From a bacterium (lineage in GTDB: Bacteria > Planctomycetota > Phycisphaerae > Phycisphaerales > UBA1924): DNA of 38,251 nucleotides. The notes beneath the pieces are model-generated. The model was not told the origin of the DNA, made no database searches, and saw only the letters and a list, made by a program, of their open reading frames with translations. Shown in pieces: positions 23,229 through 31,951 of this stretch; position 1 is the first letter of the stretch, and the number at the start of each line of letters is the position of its first letter. The stretch spans positions 1 through 38,251 of the forward strand of contig JANSXG010000010.1 in the NCBI GenBank assembly GCA_024743075.1, read 5' to 3'. The translations under genes were made by a program, and so were the position numbers.

Positions 23229-25427
23229 GTGAGTGATATGAGTAGCCGGATCGAAACGATCCAGGCCGTGGCGGGATTCCATGAAATCAAACCCGTTCCG
23301 GCGAAGTCCTACGACCAGATCGGCGAGGGATACGGCAGAGACGCCTTCGGCATCCGCACGATGCGCGAGCGGCTGCCCAAGGATGTGTTCAAGAGCGTGA
23401 TGCGAACCATCGAGCTCGGCGAACGCCTCGACCCGTCCATCGCCAACACCGTCGCGAACGCCATGAAAGATTGGGCGATCGAACGCGGCGCCACCCACTA
23501 CACCCACTGGTTCCACCCGCTGACCGGAGCGACCGCCGAGAAGCACGACAGCTTCCTGAGCCCCGACGGACAGGGTGGCTCGCTCGCCGAATTCAGCGGC
23601 AACCAGTTGATCCAGGGCGAACCCGACGCCTCCAGCTTCCCTTCCGGCGGCGTGCGCCAGACGTTTGAAGCACGCGGCTACACCGCCTGGGACGCGACGA
23701 GCCCGGTCTTCATCAGTCGCGGCACCGAGTCGGCGACGCTGTGCATCCCCACCGTCTTCGTCTCCTACACCGGCGAAGCGCTCGACAAAAAGACCCCTCT
23801 GCTCCGGTCGATCGACGCGGTCAGCAGCCAGGCGATGCGCATCCTGCGCCTCTTCGGCACCGACGAGGGCGTGAGCCGCGTCTTCGCGACCTGCGGCCCG
23901 GAGCAGGAGTACTTCCTGATCGACCGCCGGTACTACCTCTCCCGTCCCGACCTGCTGATGTGCGGGCGAACGCTGTTCGGAGCGGCTTCGCAGAAGCACC
24001 AGCAGCTCGACGACCACTACTTCGGATCCATCCCCGACCGTGTGCAGAGCTTCATGGTGGAGGCCGAGGCCCGGCTCCACGCGCTCGGCGTTCCCGTGAA
24101 AACGCGCCACAACGAGGTGGCGCCGGCGCAGTACGAACTGGCCCCGGAGTTCGAAACCGCCAACATCGCCGTGGATCACCAGCAGATGACCATGCAGATC
24201 CTGCAGACCAGCGCCCCGAAACTCGGCCTGCAGTGCCTGATGCACGAAAAGCCATTCGCCGGCGTCAACGGTTCCGGCAAGCATGTCAACTGGTCGCTCT
24301 CGACCAACACCGGCACAAACCTGCTCGACCCGCGTGACGACACGCACACCAATATGCAGTTCCTCGTCGTCCTCGCGGCCGTGATCCGCGCGGTGGATCT
24401 CCACGCCGACCTGCTTCGTGCGTCGATCGCCTCGGCGTCGAACGACCACCGCCTCGGGGCCAACGAAGCCCCGCCGGCGATCATCTCGATTTTCCTCGGC
24501 GACATGCTGACGGACATCGTGCACCAGATCGAAAAGGGCAGCGCGACGAGCACGAAGAAGGGATCCGACATGGATCTCGGCGCTCGCACGCTGCCACAGA
24601 TCCCGCGCCACTCCGGCGACCGCAACCGAACGAGCCCGTTTGCCTTTACCGGCAACAAGTTCGAGTTCCGCGCGGTCGGATCCAACTCGTCCATCGCCTG
24701 GCCGAACGCGGTCATCAACACGATCGTTGCCGAGTCGCTCGACCACATCGCGTCAAAACTCGAAGAGTCGGTCGGCGCAAACCCGACCGAGGCCAAACTC
24801 AAGGCCGCCGTCAAGAAGCTGCTGAAGCAGATCATCAAAGAGCACAAGCGCGTCCTCTTTGACGGCGACAACTACGCTCAGGAGTGGCACGAGGAAGCCG
24901 AGAAACGAGGTTTGCCGAACTTCAAGGACACGGTCCAAGCACTCGACGCCCTGAAGACCAAGAAGGCGAAAGACATCTTCAAAAAGTACGGCGTGCTCAA
25001 CCCGGTCGAACTCGAAGCCAGGTACGAGACTTACATCGAGCAGTACGCAACGAAGCTGCGGATCGAGGCCGACACCATGGTGTCGATCGCGTCCAACATG
25101 ATCCTGCCCGCGGCGGTCCGCTACCAGGGTCAACTCGCGACCGCCGTCGCGCAGACCTCCGCCGCGGATGTTGGCTGCGAGGAACTCCGCGCATCGTTGG
25201 AGGAGCTGTCCGACCTCGTTTGCCAGTTGCGTGCCGACTGCAGCGAGCTCCAGCGGCTTACCCACGAGCAACGAGCAATGGAGGGCCACGACGCCGCGAA
25301 GTTCCTTCGCGACAACGTGATCCCCGCGATGACCGAACTGCGGTCCGTCGCCGACACGCTGGAGAACATCGTCGCCGACGATCTCTGGCCGCTGCCGAAG
25401 TACCGCGAGATGCTGTTCATCAAGTAG
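23229..25427 (+). CDS. glnN: Glutamine synthetase, type III
   Basis: 732-residue GSIII, the large dodecameric class typical of Bacteroidetes and some planctomycetes; it makes glutamine from glutamate, ammonia and ATP. Diagnostic blocks: SEYDQ-like N-terminus, [35 protein letters not shown] (metal-binding Glu), [33 protein letters not shown] (the His/Gly-rich substrate loop), and [23 protein letters not shown] (catalytic Arg). The C-terminal helical extension unique to type III is intact. A GTG start at 23229 is used, with GAGG five nt before; ATG 23238 would shorten it by three residues. The 195-nt upstream gap (23034-23228) has an A/T-rich spot at 23085-23105 but no certain promoter. Confidence 0.95.
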   Translation: MSDMSSRIETIQAVAGFHEIKPVPAKSYDQIGEGYGRDAFGIRTMRERLPKDVFKSVMRTIELGERLDPSIANTVANAMKDWAIERGATHYTHWFHPLTGATAEKHDSFLSPDGQGGSLAEFSGNQLIQGEPDASSFPSGGVRQTFEARGYTAWDATSPVFISRGTESATLCIPTVFVSYTGEALDKKTPLLRSIDAVSSQAMRILRLFGTDEGVSRVFATCGPEQEYFLIDRRYYLSRPDLLMCGRTLFGAASQKHQQLDDHYFGSIPDRVQSFMVEAEARLHALGVPVKTRHNEVAPAQYELAPEFETANIAVDHQQMTMQILQTSAPKLGLQCLMHEKPFAGVNGSGKHVNWSLSTNTGTNLLDPRDDTHTNMQFLVVLAAVIRAVDLHADLLRASIASASNDHRLGANEAPPAIISIFLGDMLTDIVHQIEKGSATSTKKGSDMDLGARTLPQIPRHSGDRNRTSPFAFTGNKFEFRAVGSNSSIAWPNAVINTIVAESLDHIASKLEESVGANPTEAKLKAAVKKLLKQIIKEHKRVLFDGDNYAQEWHEEAEKRGLPNFKDTVQALDALKTKKAKDIFKKYGVLNPVELEARYETYIEQYATKLRIEADTMVSIASNMILPAAVRYQGQLATAVAQTSAADVGCEELRASLEELSDLVCQLRADCSELQRLTHEQRAMEGHDAAKFLRDNVIPAMTELRSVADTLENIVADDLWPLPKYREMLFIK

Positions 25428-25474
25428 CGGCTGCTGCCCGAACGCAGATCGCGGCCTCCGAAGCCGCGCACCAC

Positions 25475-25499
25475 AAGTGCCGCTTTCGCGGCACTTTTT
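25475..25499 (+). terminator. Intrinsic terminator of glnN
   Basis: Perfect 9-bp stem AAGTGCCGC (25475-25483) / GCGGCACTT (25488-25496), UUUC tetraloop, followed by a T-run. It begins 48 nt after the glnN stop and separates it from the tRNA gene. Confidence 0.88.
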
Positions 25500-25551
25500 C
25501 GTTCCCCCCCGACGGGCCCGATCCCCCCGCTCTCGGTACCATGACCTCGCC

Positions 25552-25624
25552 GGCCCCGTAGCTCAGCGGTTAGAGCAGACGACTCATAATCGTTTGGTCC
25601 TCGGTTCGAATCCGAGCGGGGCTA
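25552..25624 (+). tRNA. tRNA-Met (CAT), elongator type
   Basis: All arms fold: acceptor GGCCCCG/CGGGGCT (G-U at the first pair), D stem GCTC/GAGC, anticodon stem GACGA/TCGTT around loop CTCATAA with anticodon CAT, T stem CTCGG/CCGAG around TTCGAAT. 73 nt, discriminator A, no encoded CCA. The close match of the D and anticodon arms to bacterial elongator tRNA-Met argues against initiator; tRNA-Ile2 (CAT) cannot be fully excluded. Its 3' half (from 25580) is supplied by the integrated element. TACCAT (25537-25542) is a possible -10 box. Confidence 0.92.
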
Positions 25625-27081
25625 TTCCGGTTCTGGCGTGCGCCGGTGTGCGCAGAGCCGCCTAAACCGTGCGCCCTTGCCGACTTACGCTCAGCACCAG
25701 AGAGCCGCAGCGTGCTCGCCGGTTGTGCGCCCGTGTGCGCCACTTTGTGCCCGTTTGCGCCCCCGTTGTTGGCGCAGTTGTTGGCGCAGTTGTTGGCGCG
25801 CGTCGTGGCGCTTTGTGGGGGGACGGTATCGCCGGTGCCCGTTGCCATCGCCACCGCCTCAGCGGGTTTCTCGCGCTCAGCGAGAGCAGGCAGAGCATCC
25901 AGAGCGCGCCGCGAATCGTTCAACCCGAGCCGGGTGTAGGTGCCCAGCGTCAGCTTGGGATCGGAATGCCGGGCCAGTTCCTGCGCCACCTTCGCATTCG
26001 CACCACCAGCGATCAGGTGGGTGATATAGCTCACGCGCAGCGCGTGAAAGTCCACCGCGCGCCCAGCGTCATCGCTCACCCGCAGCAGACCCGAGCGATA
26101 CCGCCTCAGACGCTCCGCCAGCGGCAGCAGATTCTTCGCGCCGTCTTTCTCTCGGCACCACTGAGCGCGGGAACGCCGTATATCCCGCCGCACAGCGTCA
26201 GCAGTCCGCCCAGGCAGCCGCAGTGCCTTCGCACCGCCCCGAATGCCCTCAGCGTCAAAGTACGCCCTCAGCCAGTCCGCCAGCTCTCGCCGGATCGGTT
26301 GATAGGTTGCAGTGCGATTCTTCGCGTTTGCAGCCCCGAGCCGAACCGTGCAGCTCGCTAGGTCAAAGTCCGCGCGCGTCAGTGCCGCCAGTTCACCGGC
26401 CCGGAATCCGGTGCCCAGCGCCACCCGGTACACCGCAGCCCGCTCGCGGCCCGTAGTGCCGCCGTACACCGGCCCGGATTCCTCCACCCAATGCACCAGC
26501 AATTCGGCTTCCTCGGGGGTCAGCGCCCTACGCTCGCGCCGCTTGTCGGCTTCCTCGCGGATCGTCGGCAGGTGGGCAAGCCGATCCTCGCGGGTCAGCT
26601 TCGAACGGTATGCCCAGCGTGCAAACCCTCGCAGCGCCGTGCGCCCGTAGTTCACCGTTCGCGGGGCCAGCCCCTCGGCGATCATCGCACCCATCGCGGT
26701 CTGTACGGTTTTCACCGATAACCCCGAGATCCGCTCGATACCGCCCCGCTCCACCAGCCGCAGCGCCGCCGCGTGCATATTCCTCGGGTGTGTCGGCGTG
26801 CCGCCCTTCGCGCTCAGGTGGTCGCGCCACGCTTTCAGGTGGTCCGCAATCGGCAACAGGTCCGCATCCCGGTACGCCTCAGAGTCCGGGTCGATCAACC
26901 CTGCCGAGCGCTGCGCTTCCTCATCAACCCAGCGGTTGAGAATCCGCCGCGCGCTCGCCTTGCAGGTCGTCCGGGTGCTCTTGTATTTCCGCTTGCCATC
27001 GTGCCCGGTATACGCCCCCCACCACGGCCCAGAGCCGCCGCGTTGATAGAGCGTTCCGCTTCCGTTTGCTGTCTTAGCCAT
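25570..27081 (-). CDS. int: Tyrosine-recombinase integrase, 3' end formed by host tRNA in the integrated state
   Basis: 503 residues from ATG 27081 (AGGA 4 nt upstream); the open frame beyond to 27252 is unlikely. An AP2-like/SAM-like N-terminal region (GSGTLYQRGGSGPWWGAYTGHDGKRKYK) precedes the core-binding domain and the catalytic domain. The catalytic set is complete: Arg227 (GTGFRAGELAALT), Lys254, His346/Arg349 (HALR), His372 (ARHSD), Tyr382 (GTYTRLG). After Tyr382 comes an unusually long 120-residue tail with Asn-Asn-Cys-Ala repeats (429-439). It ends NSPARIRTEDQTIMSR encoded by the att core, then Leu-Leu-stop from host tRNA sequence. The frame stays open across the core into the other end of the element, see 32900-33127. 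Confidence 0.93.
   Translation of the reverse strand: MAKTANGSGTLYQRGGSGPWWGAYTGHDGKRKYKSTRTTCKASARRILNRWVDEEAQRSAGLIDPDSEAYRDADLLPIADHLKAWRDHLSAKGGTPTHPRNMHAAALRLVERGGIERISGLSVKTVQTAMGAMIAEGLAPRTVNYGRTALRGFARWAYRSKLTREDRLAHLPTIREEADKRRERRALTPEEAELLVHWVEESGPVYGGTTGRERAAVYRVALGTGFRAGELAALTRADFDLASCTVRLGAANAKNRTATYQPIRRELADWLRAYFDAEGIRGGAKALRLPGRTADAVRRDIRRSRAQWCREKDGAKNLLPLAERLRRYRSGLLRVSDDAGRAVDFHALRVSYITHLIAGGANAKVAQELARHSDPKLTLGTYTRLGLNDSRRALDALPALAEREKPAEAVAMATGTGDTVPPQSATTRANNCANNCANNGGANGHKVAHTGAQPASTLRLSGAERKSARAHGLGGSAHTGARQNRNSPARIRTEDQTIMSRLL
25580..25626. repeat. attL: left 47-bp att core
   Basis: Identical to 33120-33166. It begins at the anticodon stem (CGACTCATAATCG, a small inverted repeat around the anticodon loop) and runs through the tRNA 3' end plus TT. 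The tRNA stays intact on this side because the core restores its 3' half. Confidence 0.95.
25765..25800 (+). repeat. Three tandem 12-bp repeats, left arm
   Basis: GTTGTTGGCGCA at 25765, 25777 and (last base G) 25789. The same unit occurs twice at 33041-33064 on the other side of the att core in the circular form, in the same orientation. Within int it encodes the Asn-Asn-Cys-Ala repeats. Candidate arm-type integrase-binding sites. Confidence 0.7.
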
Positions 27082-27165
27082 CGTTTCCTGCCTTCCTCGC
27101 GGCCTGCCGCCGCGTCTCAACACTACAACCATTCCGGGCAGCGCGCCATTGTGGAGCCGCCCACC

Positions 27166-27182
27166 GTGTCTACGAAACCCCC
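27166..27182 (-). repeat. 17-bp inverted-repeat partner, upstream of int
   Basis: On the minus strand GGGGGTTTCGTAGACAC, identical to the plus strand at 32286-32302. It lies 85 nt upstream of the int start in the 113-nt gap between int and its neighbour, so it may be an int promoter or operator element. Confidence 0.6.
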
Positions 27183-27194
27183 AATTCGCGCTCG

Positions 27195-27521
27195 CTAGCC
27201 GGGGTTTCCATTCGCTCGGGGTACATCCGGCACCGCCCGAGCGCTCAACCACACCGCACCAGCAAGCTCGGCATCCTCAGCAGCGATCCGCTCCGCGAGC
27301 GCTCGCAGGTCCGTAGGTCCGAGCACCGGCCCGAGTCCGTCCAGGTCCGCAAGCAGCAGCACCGCCCGCAGGCACAGCCGCCGCTCAGCAGCCGCCTCAG
27401 CGACTCGCTCGGGCAGCGTGCCCTTCACCTGCACCGCGTCACCAGAGAGCCGCAGAGCCGCCCCAGCGTCCGCGAGCATCCTCAGCAGTTCAGGCAGCGC
27501 CAACATCGCGCCACCCGTCAT
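27195..27521 (-). CDS. Small TubC N-terminal docking-like protein
   Basis: 108 residues from ATG 27521; ATG 27506, with GGGTGG 4 nt upstream, is an alternative start. The first 60 residues (LPELLRMLADAGAALRLSGDAVQVKGTLPERVAEAAAERRLCLRAVLL) follow the alpha-beta-beta-alpha pattern of the TubC_N docking fold: leading helix, short G-D strand, then an 'LPERVAEAAAERR' helix. The second half is a helical region with ALAERIAAEDAELAGAVWLSARA. In phages and elements such domains are found next to or fused with primases, perhaps as an interaction tag. It overlaps the primase 3' end by 32 nt (or 17 nt), so it is probably co-translated with it. Confidence 0.6.
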   Translation of the reverse strand: MTGGAMLALPELLRMLADAGAALRLSGDAVQVKGTLPERVAEAAAERRLCLRAVLLLADLDGLGPVLGPTDLRALAERIAAEDAELAGAVWLSARAVPDVPRANGNPG

Positions 27522-29553
27522 CGTCGCCGGTGATTCGTTTCGTCCGTATAGAGTCAGCCGCGATTGAAACGCATTTTGAACGGCTGAACATATGAGCGTC
27601 GCCCTTCTTGCCAGTACCCGAACGGTTCCAGCGTCCCGCTTTCGCGCCTTCGGCAAGCAGTTCTCGGAGTCTTGTCTTTCCTACCGACTCGCGCACCTCG
27701 GCATGGATCGCGTCAAAGTCCACCTGAGCGCCATCCTCGGGTAACGCGTTGCCGATCAATCGCATCAGGTCATCGGCTTTGACCTCAGCCGGTCGGCCTG
27801 AGACTGAGTACCCGTCGCCGCTAAAGTCGAGAATGACCTCGGCTTCAGTGTCATCGAATCGCCCTTGATAGGACAGTCGCCGCCGGGTATCCGTTTCCTC
27901 TTCCGGCCTGAAGCGTGTGAGGGTGATTATCGCATCCGGGAATCCAGCGATAGCGTTGCTCCCGCGCGCGCCTTCACCGAACGCGCCACCGCCCTTTCGA
28001 TCATGATGAACCAAGATCACCGCCGCGCCCGTGCGAGTGATTCGACGGATCGGCATCAATGCTGCATTGACCTCCGCCGCCGCGTTCTCGTCTCTGACGG
28101 GCCACAAGTTGGATAGCGTGTCCAGAACCACCACAGCGGCCCCAAGTTCCTCCACACGCCCAGCGATACGCTGAATCGCATCTTCCCATTGAGCAGCGGT
28201 CGGCTTTGCCATGAACGGGGACGCGATCACCCGGATCAGATCGGGGTCGAGTCCGAACGCGTCCCGATGCCGGGACCACTGGCCAGCCGATTCTTCGGAC
28301 ACGATCAAAGTAGGGGCTTCCAGCGGCGGCCTCCCGACCATGCCTCCGCCGCCGTACAGGTCTTTCAGGATCGACCGAATCAGGGTTGTCTTTCCGGCCT
28401 TTGGAGCAGCAGAGAACAGCGTGATACAGCCCCTCGCCGCGTACCCTCGCCAGATCCAGTCCGGCGGTTCGGACGGTCCAAGTTCGCCCAGCGGTACATC
28501 GCGCAGGGCATCAGGATTCGTTTCGTTCGCGGGGGTGTCTATACGGTCGAAACGCATTTTGTCCTGATTGGACGGCTCCACCGAGTGCGCGAACAAGTCG
28601 AAGTGCGCTCTGAGCAGCGCGCCTCCGGCCTCGCCATGCTCGTGATAGAACGCGCGTAAGTCTTTCGCATTCGCGGGGGGCATACACCAGCGCACCGGCC
28701 TCCCCCACCGCTCAGCGAGCGTTCTCGCCACGCTCTCGGCACCATCGCGCCCCGGCCATTGCTCGGCACCCCTTTCGTCGGTGCGCCGATCATTCTCGCC
28801 GAGCACCAGCACGCCCCGAGCGTCGCGCAGCAGGTCGGCAAGGTCATCGGCTCCCGCTTTATTGCTCGGGCGCGCCACCGCCTGCAATCCCATCGCCACA
28901 CCGGCAGCGGCATCGCTCGCACCTTCGCAGACCACCACCAGCGGCGCGCTCAGGTCCGTTCCGCTCGGCACCGTCAGCGCTCGGCGCAGTCCGGTCTTTT
29001 CGCGGCTCGGCGCGCCCTTCCGTCCGTCCAGCGGTCGCAGGCCCAGCCCCACCATCCGCCCCGCACCGTCCCGTTCGGGGAACGCATACGCGCCATCGGG
29101 GTAGCCGCGATCCCATCCGGCACCGTACGCGCCCATCGCTCGCAGGTGCTCGGCATCGCACCAGCCGGGGCACAGCGTTCGCACCGCCTCCGCAGGAACG
29201 CCCAGAGCGTCCACCAGAGCCGCGAGCCGCTCGGAAGTGAGTCTCGCCACCGCCTCGGCATGCAACCGCTCAGCGTCGATTCTCGGGCGCTTGTGGGCGT
29301 TGCTCGGCTTGCTCGCCGGTGTCGGCTTGCGATTGCCTCGCCAGTCTGAGCCGCTCGCCTCCTCGGGGGTCCAGTCCTCGAAACCGTACATCGCGCCGCC
29401 CTCGGCATCGCTCGATATGCGCCGCATACCCTCGGGAGCATCGCCACCGCGCATGCACCGCAGGCGCTTCCGATCCGGGGACCACGCGCACCAATCCGGC
29501 TTGCCGCAGGCGGGGCAGGGATTCGCCTTGTTCACAGCGTGCCATCCGCTCAT
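27490..29553 (-). CDS. Primase-helicase: CHC2-like zinc finger, Toprim, RecA/RepA-like ATPase
   Basis: 687 residues. N-terminal zinc ribbon with Cys residues NPCPACGKPDWCAW and RLRCMRGG (residues 12-35). A Toprim domain follows at about 205-300: LVVVCEGASDAAAGVAMG supplies the acidic Glu and LVLGENDRRTDERGAEQWPGRDGAE the Asp set. Then a RepA/KaiC-like ATPase: Walker A SAAPKAGKTTLI near 380, Walker B VVVLDTLSN near 470, and VILVHHDRKGGGAFGEGARGSNAI. The C-terminus is a small helical domain. This is a self-sufficient replication initiator module of satellites and phages. The ATG overlaps the stop of the upstream gene (ATGA), so it sits in a tight replication operon. Confidence 0.9.
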   Translation of the reverse strand: MSGWHAVNKANPCPACGKPDWCAWSPDRKRLRCMRGGDAPEGMRRISSDAEGGAMYGFEDWTPEEASGSDWRGNRKPTPASKPSNAHKRPRIDAERLHAEAVARLTSERLAALVDALGVPAEAVRTLCPGWCDAEHLRAMGAYGAGWDRGYPDGAYAFPERDGAGRMVGLGLRPLDGRKGAPSREKTGLRRALTVPSGTDLSAPLVVVCEGASDAAAGVAMGLQAVARPSNKAGADDLADLLRDARGVLVLGENDRRTDERGAEQWPGRDGAESVARTLAERWGRPVRWCMPPANAKDLRAFYHEHGEAGGALLRAHFDLFAHSVEPSNQDKMRFDRIDTPANETNPDALRDVPLGELGPSEPPDWIWRGYAARGCITLFSAAPKAGKTTLIRSILKDLYGGGGMVGRPPLEAPTLIVSEESAGQWSRHRDAFGLDPDLIRVIASPFMAKPTAAQWEDAIQRIAGRVEELGAAVVVLDTLSNLWPVRDENAAAEVNAALMPIRRITRTGAAVILVHHDRKGGGAFGEGARGSNAIAGFPDAIITLTRFRPEEETDTRRRLSYQGRFDDTEAEVILDFSGDGYSVSGRPAEVKADDLMRLIGNALPEDGAQVDFDAIHAEVRESVGKTRLRELLAEGAKAGRWNRSGTGKKGDAHMFSRSKCVSIAADSIRTKRITGDDDGWRDVGAA

Positions 29554-29894
29554 GCCGCACCGCCTTCCTCGGCGTAGCACGCAAGCACGAACACCCGAGC
29601 CGGGCAGCCCGTCCGCGTCGGTCGTGTTTCTCCGTTCGGCCTCAGCAGTCCGGCGCGTTCCAGGTCCAATCGGCGCGGGCCTACACACTGCACCGGCAGC
29701 CCGAGCAGGTCAGCGCATTCCTCAGCGGTCAGCCCTCGCGGGCCTGCCTCGGCGTAAGCATCAAACACCTGCCGCCGCCGCTTGCCCGCGCTCTTGCCCG
29801 CCACGCTTGCCGCTCGCCAGCTTGTTCCCGGCGCGCTCGCTCTGGTCGGTGGAGTGTTGAAGTTGATTCCGTCCAAGGGGTGTTGCTCGCTCAT
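29550..29894 (-). CDS. Small winged-helix protein
   Basis: 114 residues. An N-terminal disordered basic stretch (APGTSWRAASVAGKSAGKRRRQ) leads into a wHTH: RQVFDAYAEAGPRGLTAEECADLLGLPVQCVGPRRLDLERAGLLRPNGETRPTRTGCPARVFVLA. The 'GLT-EE-A-LLG-P ... RR-L---GLL ... R-T-TG-PA-V' layout recurs in phage wHTH proteins beside primases. Both ends share ATGA overlaps with neighbours. Presumably DNA-binding, in replication or control. Confidence 0.75.
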   Translation of the reverse strand: MSEQHPLDGINFNTPPTRASAPGTSWRAASVAGKSAGKRRRQVFDAYAEAGPRGLTAEECADLLGLPVQCVGPRRLDLERAGLLRPNGETRPTRTGCPARVFVLACYAEEGGAA

Positions 29895-30178
29895 CGCGTA
29901 CCCCCTTCCCGGTCAGGGCAACCGGCAGCAACCCATGCTCGGATCGACTCAACGGAATAGAGCGTGCGGCTCCCGATCTTCACCGTGCGGATCAGCTTGC
30001 GGTTTCCAAGTTCCCACGCCTTCCGCCCACCCACGCCGAGCATCGCCGCAGCTTGCTTTCGGTCTATGAGCAGCGGCTCAGGTGGGGTACAATCAGCGTG
30101 TGTAGTATTCGTCCCCGTTCCGCCTGCCAGCTTGCGGGGGCTTTGCTTGGGGGTCAGGGGGGGTACGCGCTCAGGCAT
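29891..30178 (-). CDS. AlpA/excisionase-type HTH protein 1
   Basis: 95 residues. After a Pro/Thr-rich N-terminus, residues about 37-90 form a MerR-like/HTH_17 domain: LLIDRKQAAAMLGVGGRKAWELGNRKLIRTVKIGSRTLYSVESIRAWVAAGCP. This is the classic AlpA/Xis layout (helix-turn-helix then a beta wing with R-LYSVESIRAW). In integrative elements such proteins are excisionases or activators. The ATG (30178) overlaps the previous stop by 8 nt; the longer frame to 30226 would overlap more and is not preferred. Confidence 0.8.
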   Translation of the reverse strand: MPERVPPLTPKQSPRKLAGGTGTNTTHADCTPPEPLLIDRKQAAAMLGVGGRKAWELGNRKLIRTVKIGSRTLYSVESIRAWVAAGCPDREGGTR

Positions 30179-30371
30179 CGCGGCCCCCTTCCTCGGCGTT
30201 GCGGGTGCGAATCGCATCCACAACATCGGGCAGCCGAAACCTGCGCACCTTCCGAGAGAGTCGCAGCACCGGGATACGCCCAGCCCGCGTCCACCGATTG
30301 ACAGTTCCCACGCTCACGCCCAGCTTTGCAGCCAGCCCGCGAGCGTCCAGTAGTTCAGCGTGTGGTTCCAT
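30171..30371 (-). CDS. AlpA/excisionase-type HTH protein 2
   Basis: 66 residues, nearly all one HTH_17 domain: LLDARGLAAKLGVSVGTVNRWTRAGRIPVLRLSRKVRRFRLPDVVDAI. The N-terminal segment RGLAAKLGVSVGTVNRW is the recognition helix-turn-helix, and the basic wing RKVRRFR follows. A good GGAGG is 4 nt before ATG 30371. First gene of the replication operon and a natural candidate for recombination directionality factor or operon regulator. The repeats at 30424-30488 lie directly upstream. Confidence 0.82.
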   Translation of the reverse strand: MEPHAELLDARGLAAKLGVSVGTVNRWTRAGRIPVLRLSRKVRRFRLPDVVDAIRTRNAEEGGRDA

Positions 30372-30423
30372 TGAACCTCCGAGAGAAAGTTGCGGGGGTT
30401 TCCGCCCCTTATCTCCCGGCAGG

Positions 30424-30488
30424 TATGCGCATCGGGCAGCGCATATCAGCGCATACCCCCCATAAACACTACGAATCCGCCGCGCATA
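30424..30488. repeat. Iteron-like GCGCATA repeats upstream of the replication operon
   Basis: On the plus strand AGCGCATA at 30438-30445 and 30448-30455 (10-bp period), CGCGCATA at 30481-30488, and the inverted TATGCGCAT at 30424-30432. They lie in the 120-nt gap in front of the HTH-primase operon. Either operators of the HTH proteins or iterons of an origin used by the primase-helicase. Confidence 0.55.
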
Positions 30489-30491
30489 CCG

Positions 30492-31691
30492 TCATTCGTC
30501 ATCGCTCGCATTTTGCCGCTCTTTCGCGCGCTGAGCGTATCCGGTCGCCTCCACACGCCGCCCCATTTCCAGCGTGTGCGGGTCCATCGTTGAGATTTTC
30601 GCTGGGGTGTTGGGCAAGGTTTTTTCCACAATGGCTTGCGAACCGCTCGCCTCGGTGTGCTCCCTAGCTTGCTTCAGGAATCGGGATATTTTCCACTGCT
30701 TATAGTCTGTGCCGTACTGGCTGTTCAGCATCTCAGCGACTCGCTCTTGTGAGTATCCAGAGACTTGATATAGCCGCCATGCCTCCATCGCGTGCGGGTG
30801 CAACTCGGGCAGCTTCTTAGCGGGATGCTTGCCCTTCCGCTCGGGTTCACTGGCTCCACCCCCCGCCACCGCATCCCCAGCCCTGATTCGATTCTGTACC
30901 CCCTGCATCGCTTCCATCGGCTTCTCTAGCTGCTTTACGATTGCCACCGGGTCTGAGGGAGTCATCGTGCAGGCGAGCCGTACAACCGTCCACGCTCGCC
31001 GCAAGTTCTCGGAAGCTTCGAATAGGTCCGCACGCTGTTTCGTTTTTGCGTGCTCTGCAATCCATTCCACACGCTTCAGCGCTTTCTCGGAAGCTTCAGC
31101 ACAAACAGCCGCGTTCTCTTGCCAGACCGCCAGCCCCTGCTCTGCGATCCTCGCAACCTTGCTGAAGTAAACCCACAGCCCCCCGGCCATCTGATCCAGT
31201 TCTGTCATTTTCGCCACTGCTTCCGCATTCATGGTTTCGACCGCATCCCGCGCCGCGTCAGTTGCTCTCCGAATCCGCTCAGCGTCCAGAGTGAGCACTA
31301 TGCCGGGCGTGCTACCTCGCAAGGCATGATCGAATGACATCCAAGCTTGGGTTAGCTCGGGCGCAGCTTTCGCAATATCTACCCGCCCGAAACCCACCAC
31401 CGCCTCAGAGAGCCGCTCACACCACTCCCTCGCCTCTTTCAGTGTTCGATCACCGACGGTGCTCAACTCCCGTTCCCGCACCTCGATGCGTCCCCGAGCG
31501 TCTAAGTCCGCTATGCCCCTTGTCCAGGCCCGTTTCTCGGAAGAAGTTCCCGGCGGGGCGGGTGCTTTCATCCTTTGCGATCTGGCCTCGTAATCAGCAA
31601 CTCGCTCAGCGATTCGCTCGGCATTGAAAGCAAGCGCTTTTAGAGCCGATACAGCGTCCAACACCGCGCGCAGCTTCGAATCCGGTTCCAT
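30492..31691 (-). CDS. Element-encoded protein with C-terminal HTH, function unknown
   Basis: 399 residues. The first 250 residues are mostly helical and charged, with coiled-coil character (LKALAFNAERIAERVADYEARSQRMK, DAERIRRATDAARDAVETMNAEAVAKMTE, EKALKRVEWIAEHAKTKQRADLFEASENL). Residues about 300-350 look like an HTH of the resolvase/Sigma4 style: HPHAMEAWRLYQVSGYSQERVAEMLNSQYGTDYKQWKISRFLKQARE. The basic C-terminus (MGRRVEATGYAQRAKERQNASDDE) is also seen, in my recollection, in other planctomycete element proteins. It may be a regulator or origin-binding protein; no enzyme motif is visible. A divergent 260-nt gap (31692-31951) separates it from the next gene. Confidence 0.65.
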   Translation of the reverse strand: MEPDSKLRAVLDAVSALKALAFNAERIAERVADYEARSQRMKAPAPPGTSSEKRAWTRGIADLDARGRIEVRERELSTVGDRTLKEAREWCERLSEAVVGFGRVDIAKAAPELTQAWMSFDHALRGSTPGIVLTLDAERIRRATDAARDAVETMNAEAVAKMTELDQMAGGLWVYFSKVARIAEQGLAVWQENAAVCAEASEKALKRVEWIAEHAKTKQRADLFEASENLRRAWTVVRLACTMTPSDPVAIVKQLEKPMEAMQGVQNRIRAGDAVAGGGASEPERKGKHPAKKLPELHPHAMEAWRLYQVSGYSQERVAEMLNSQYGTDYKQWKISRFLKQAREHTEASGSQAIVEKTLPNTPAKISTMDPHTLEMGRRVEATGYAQRAKERQNASDDE

Positions 31692-31951
31692 CTGGCCTGC
31701 CTTTCAGTGCGGCAGCCGCAGCCCGGACAAGGCAGGTAGTCCGGGCCACGGCTCACCGCGTCGCCGGGGATCAACCGGCGCGAACAGTGTACCCCCCCTA
31801 TTCGAAAACTCGCACCAGATTCCGTGCAGTTACGCCGCCGGTCCCGCGAGAGCATCGGACCAGATATTCAACCCCCCCTCCCCTGTTCGGCTGTAGACTT
31901 GCTCACAGTGTCTGCGGATAAGACAACCCGCAGGCATGAAAGGCAGCGAGC

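Noticed and set aside
25765-25800. CRISPR-like repeat cluster
   Set aside because: Units are directly adjacent with no spacers and no cas genes; better read as tandem repeats at an integrase arm.
27566-28561. 13-bp repeat GAAACGCATTTTG twice within the primase gene
   Set aside because: Short, inside coding sequence, no further copies; chance is sufficient.
30372-30423. Possible small RNA or terminator (GGGG/CCCC hairpin near 30395)
   Set aside because: Four-pair stem without U-tract, located in a leader region with a clear Shine-Dalgarno; too weak to call.
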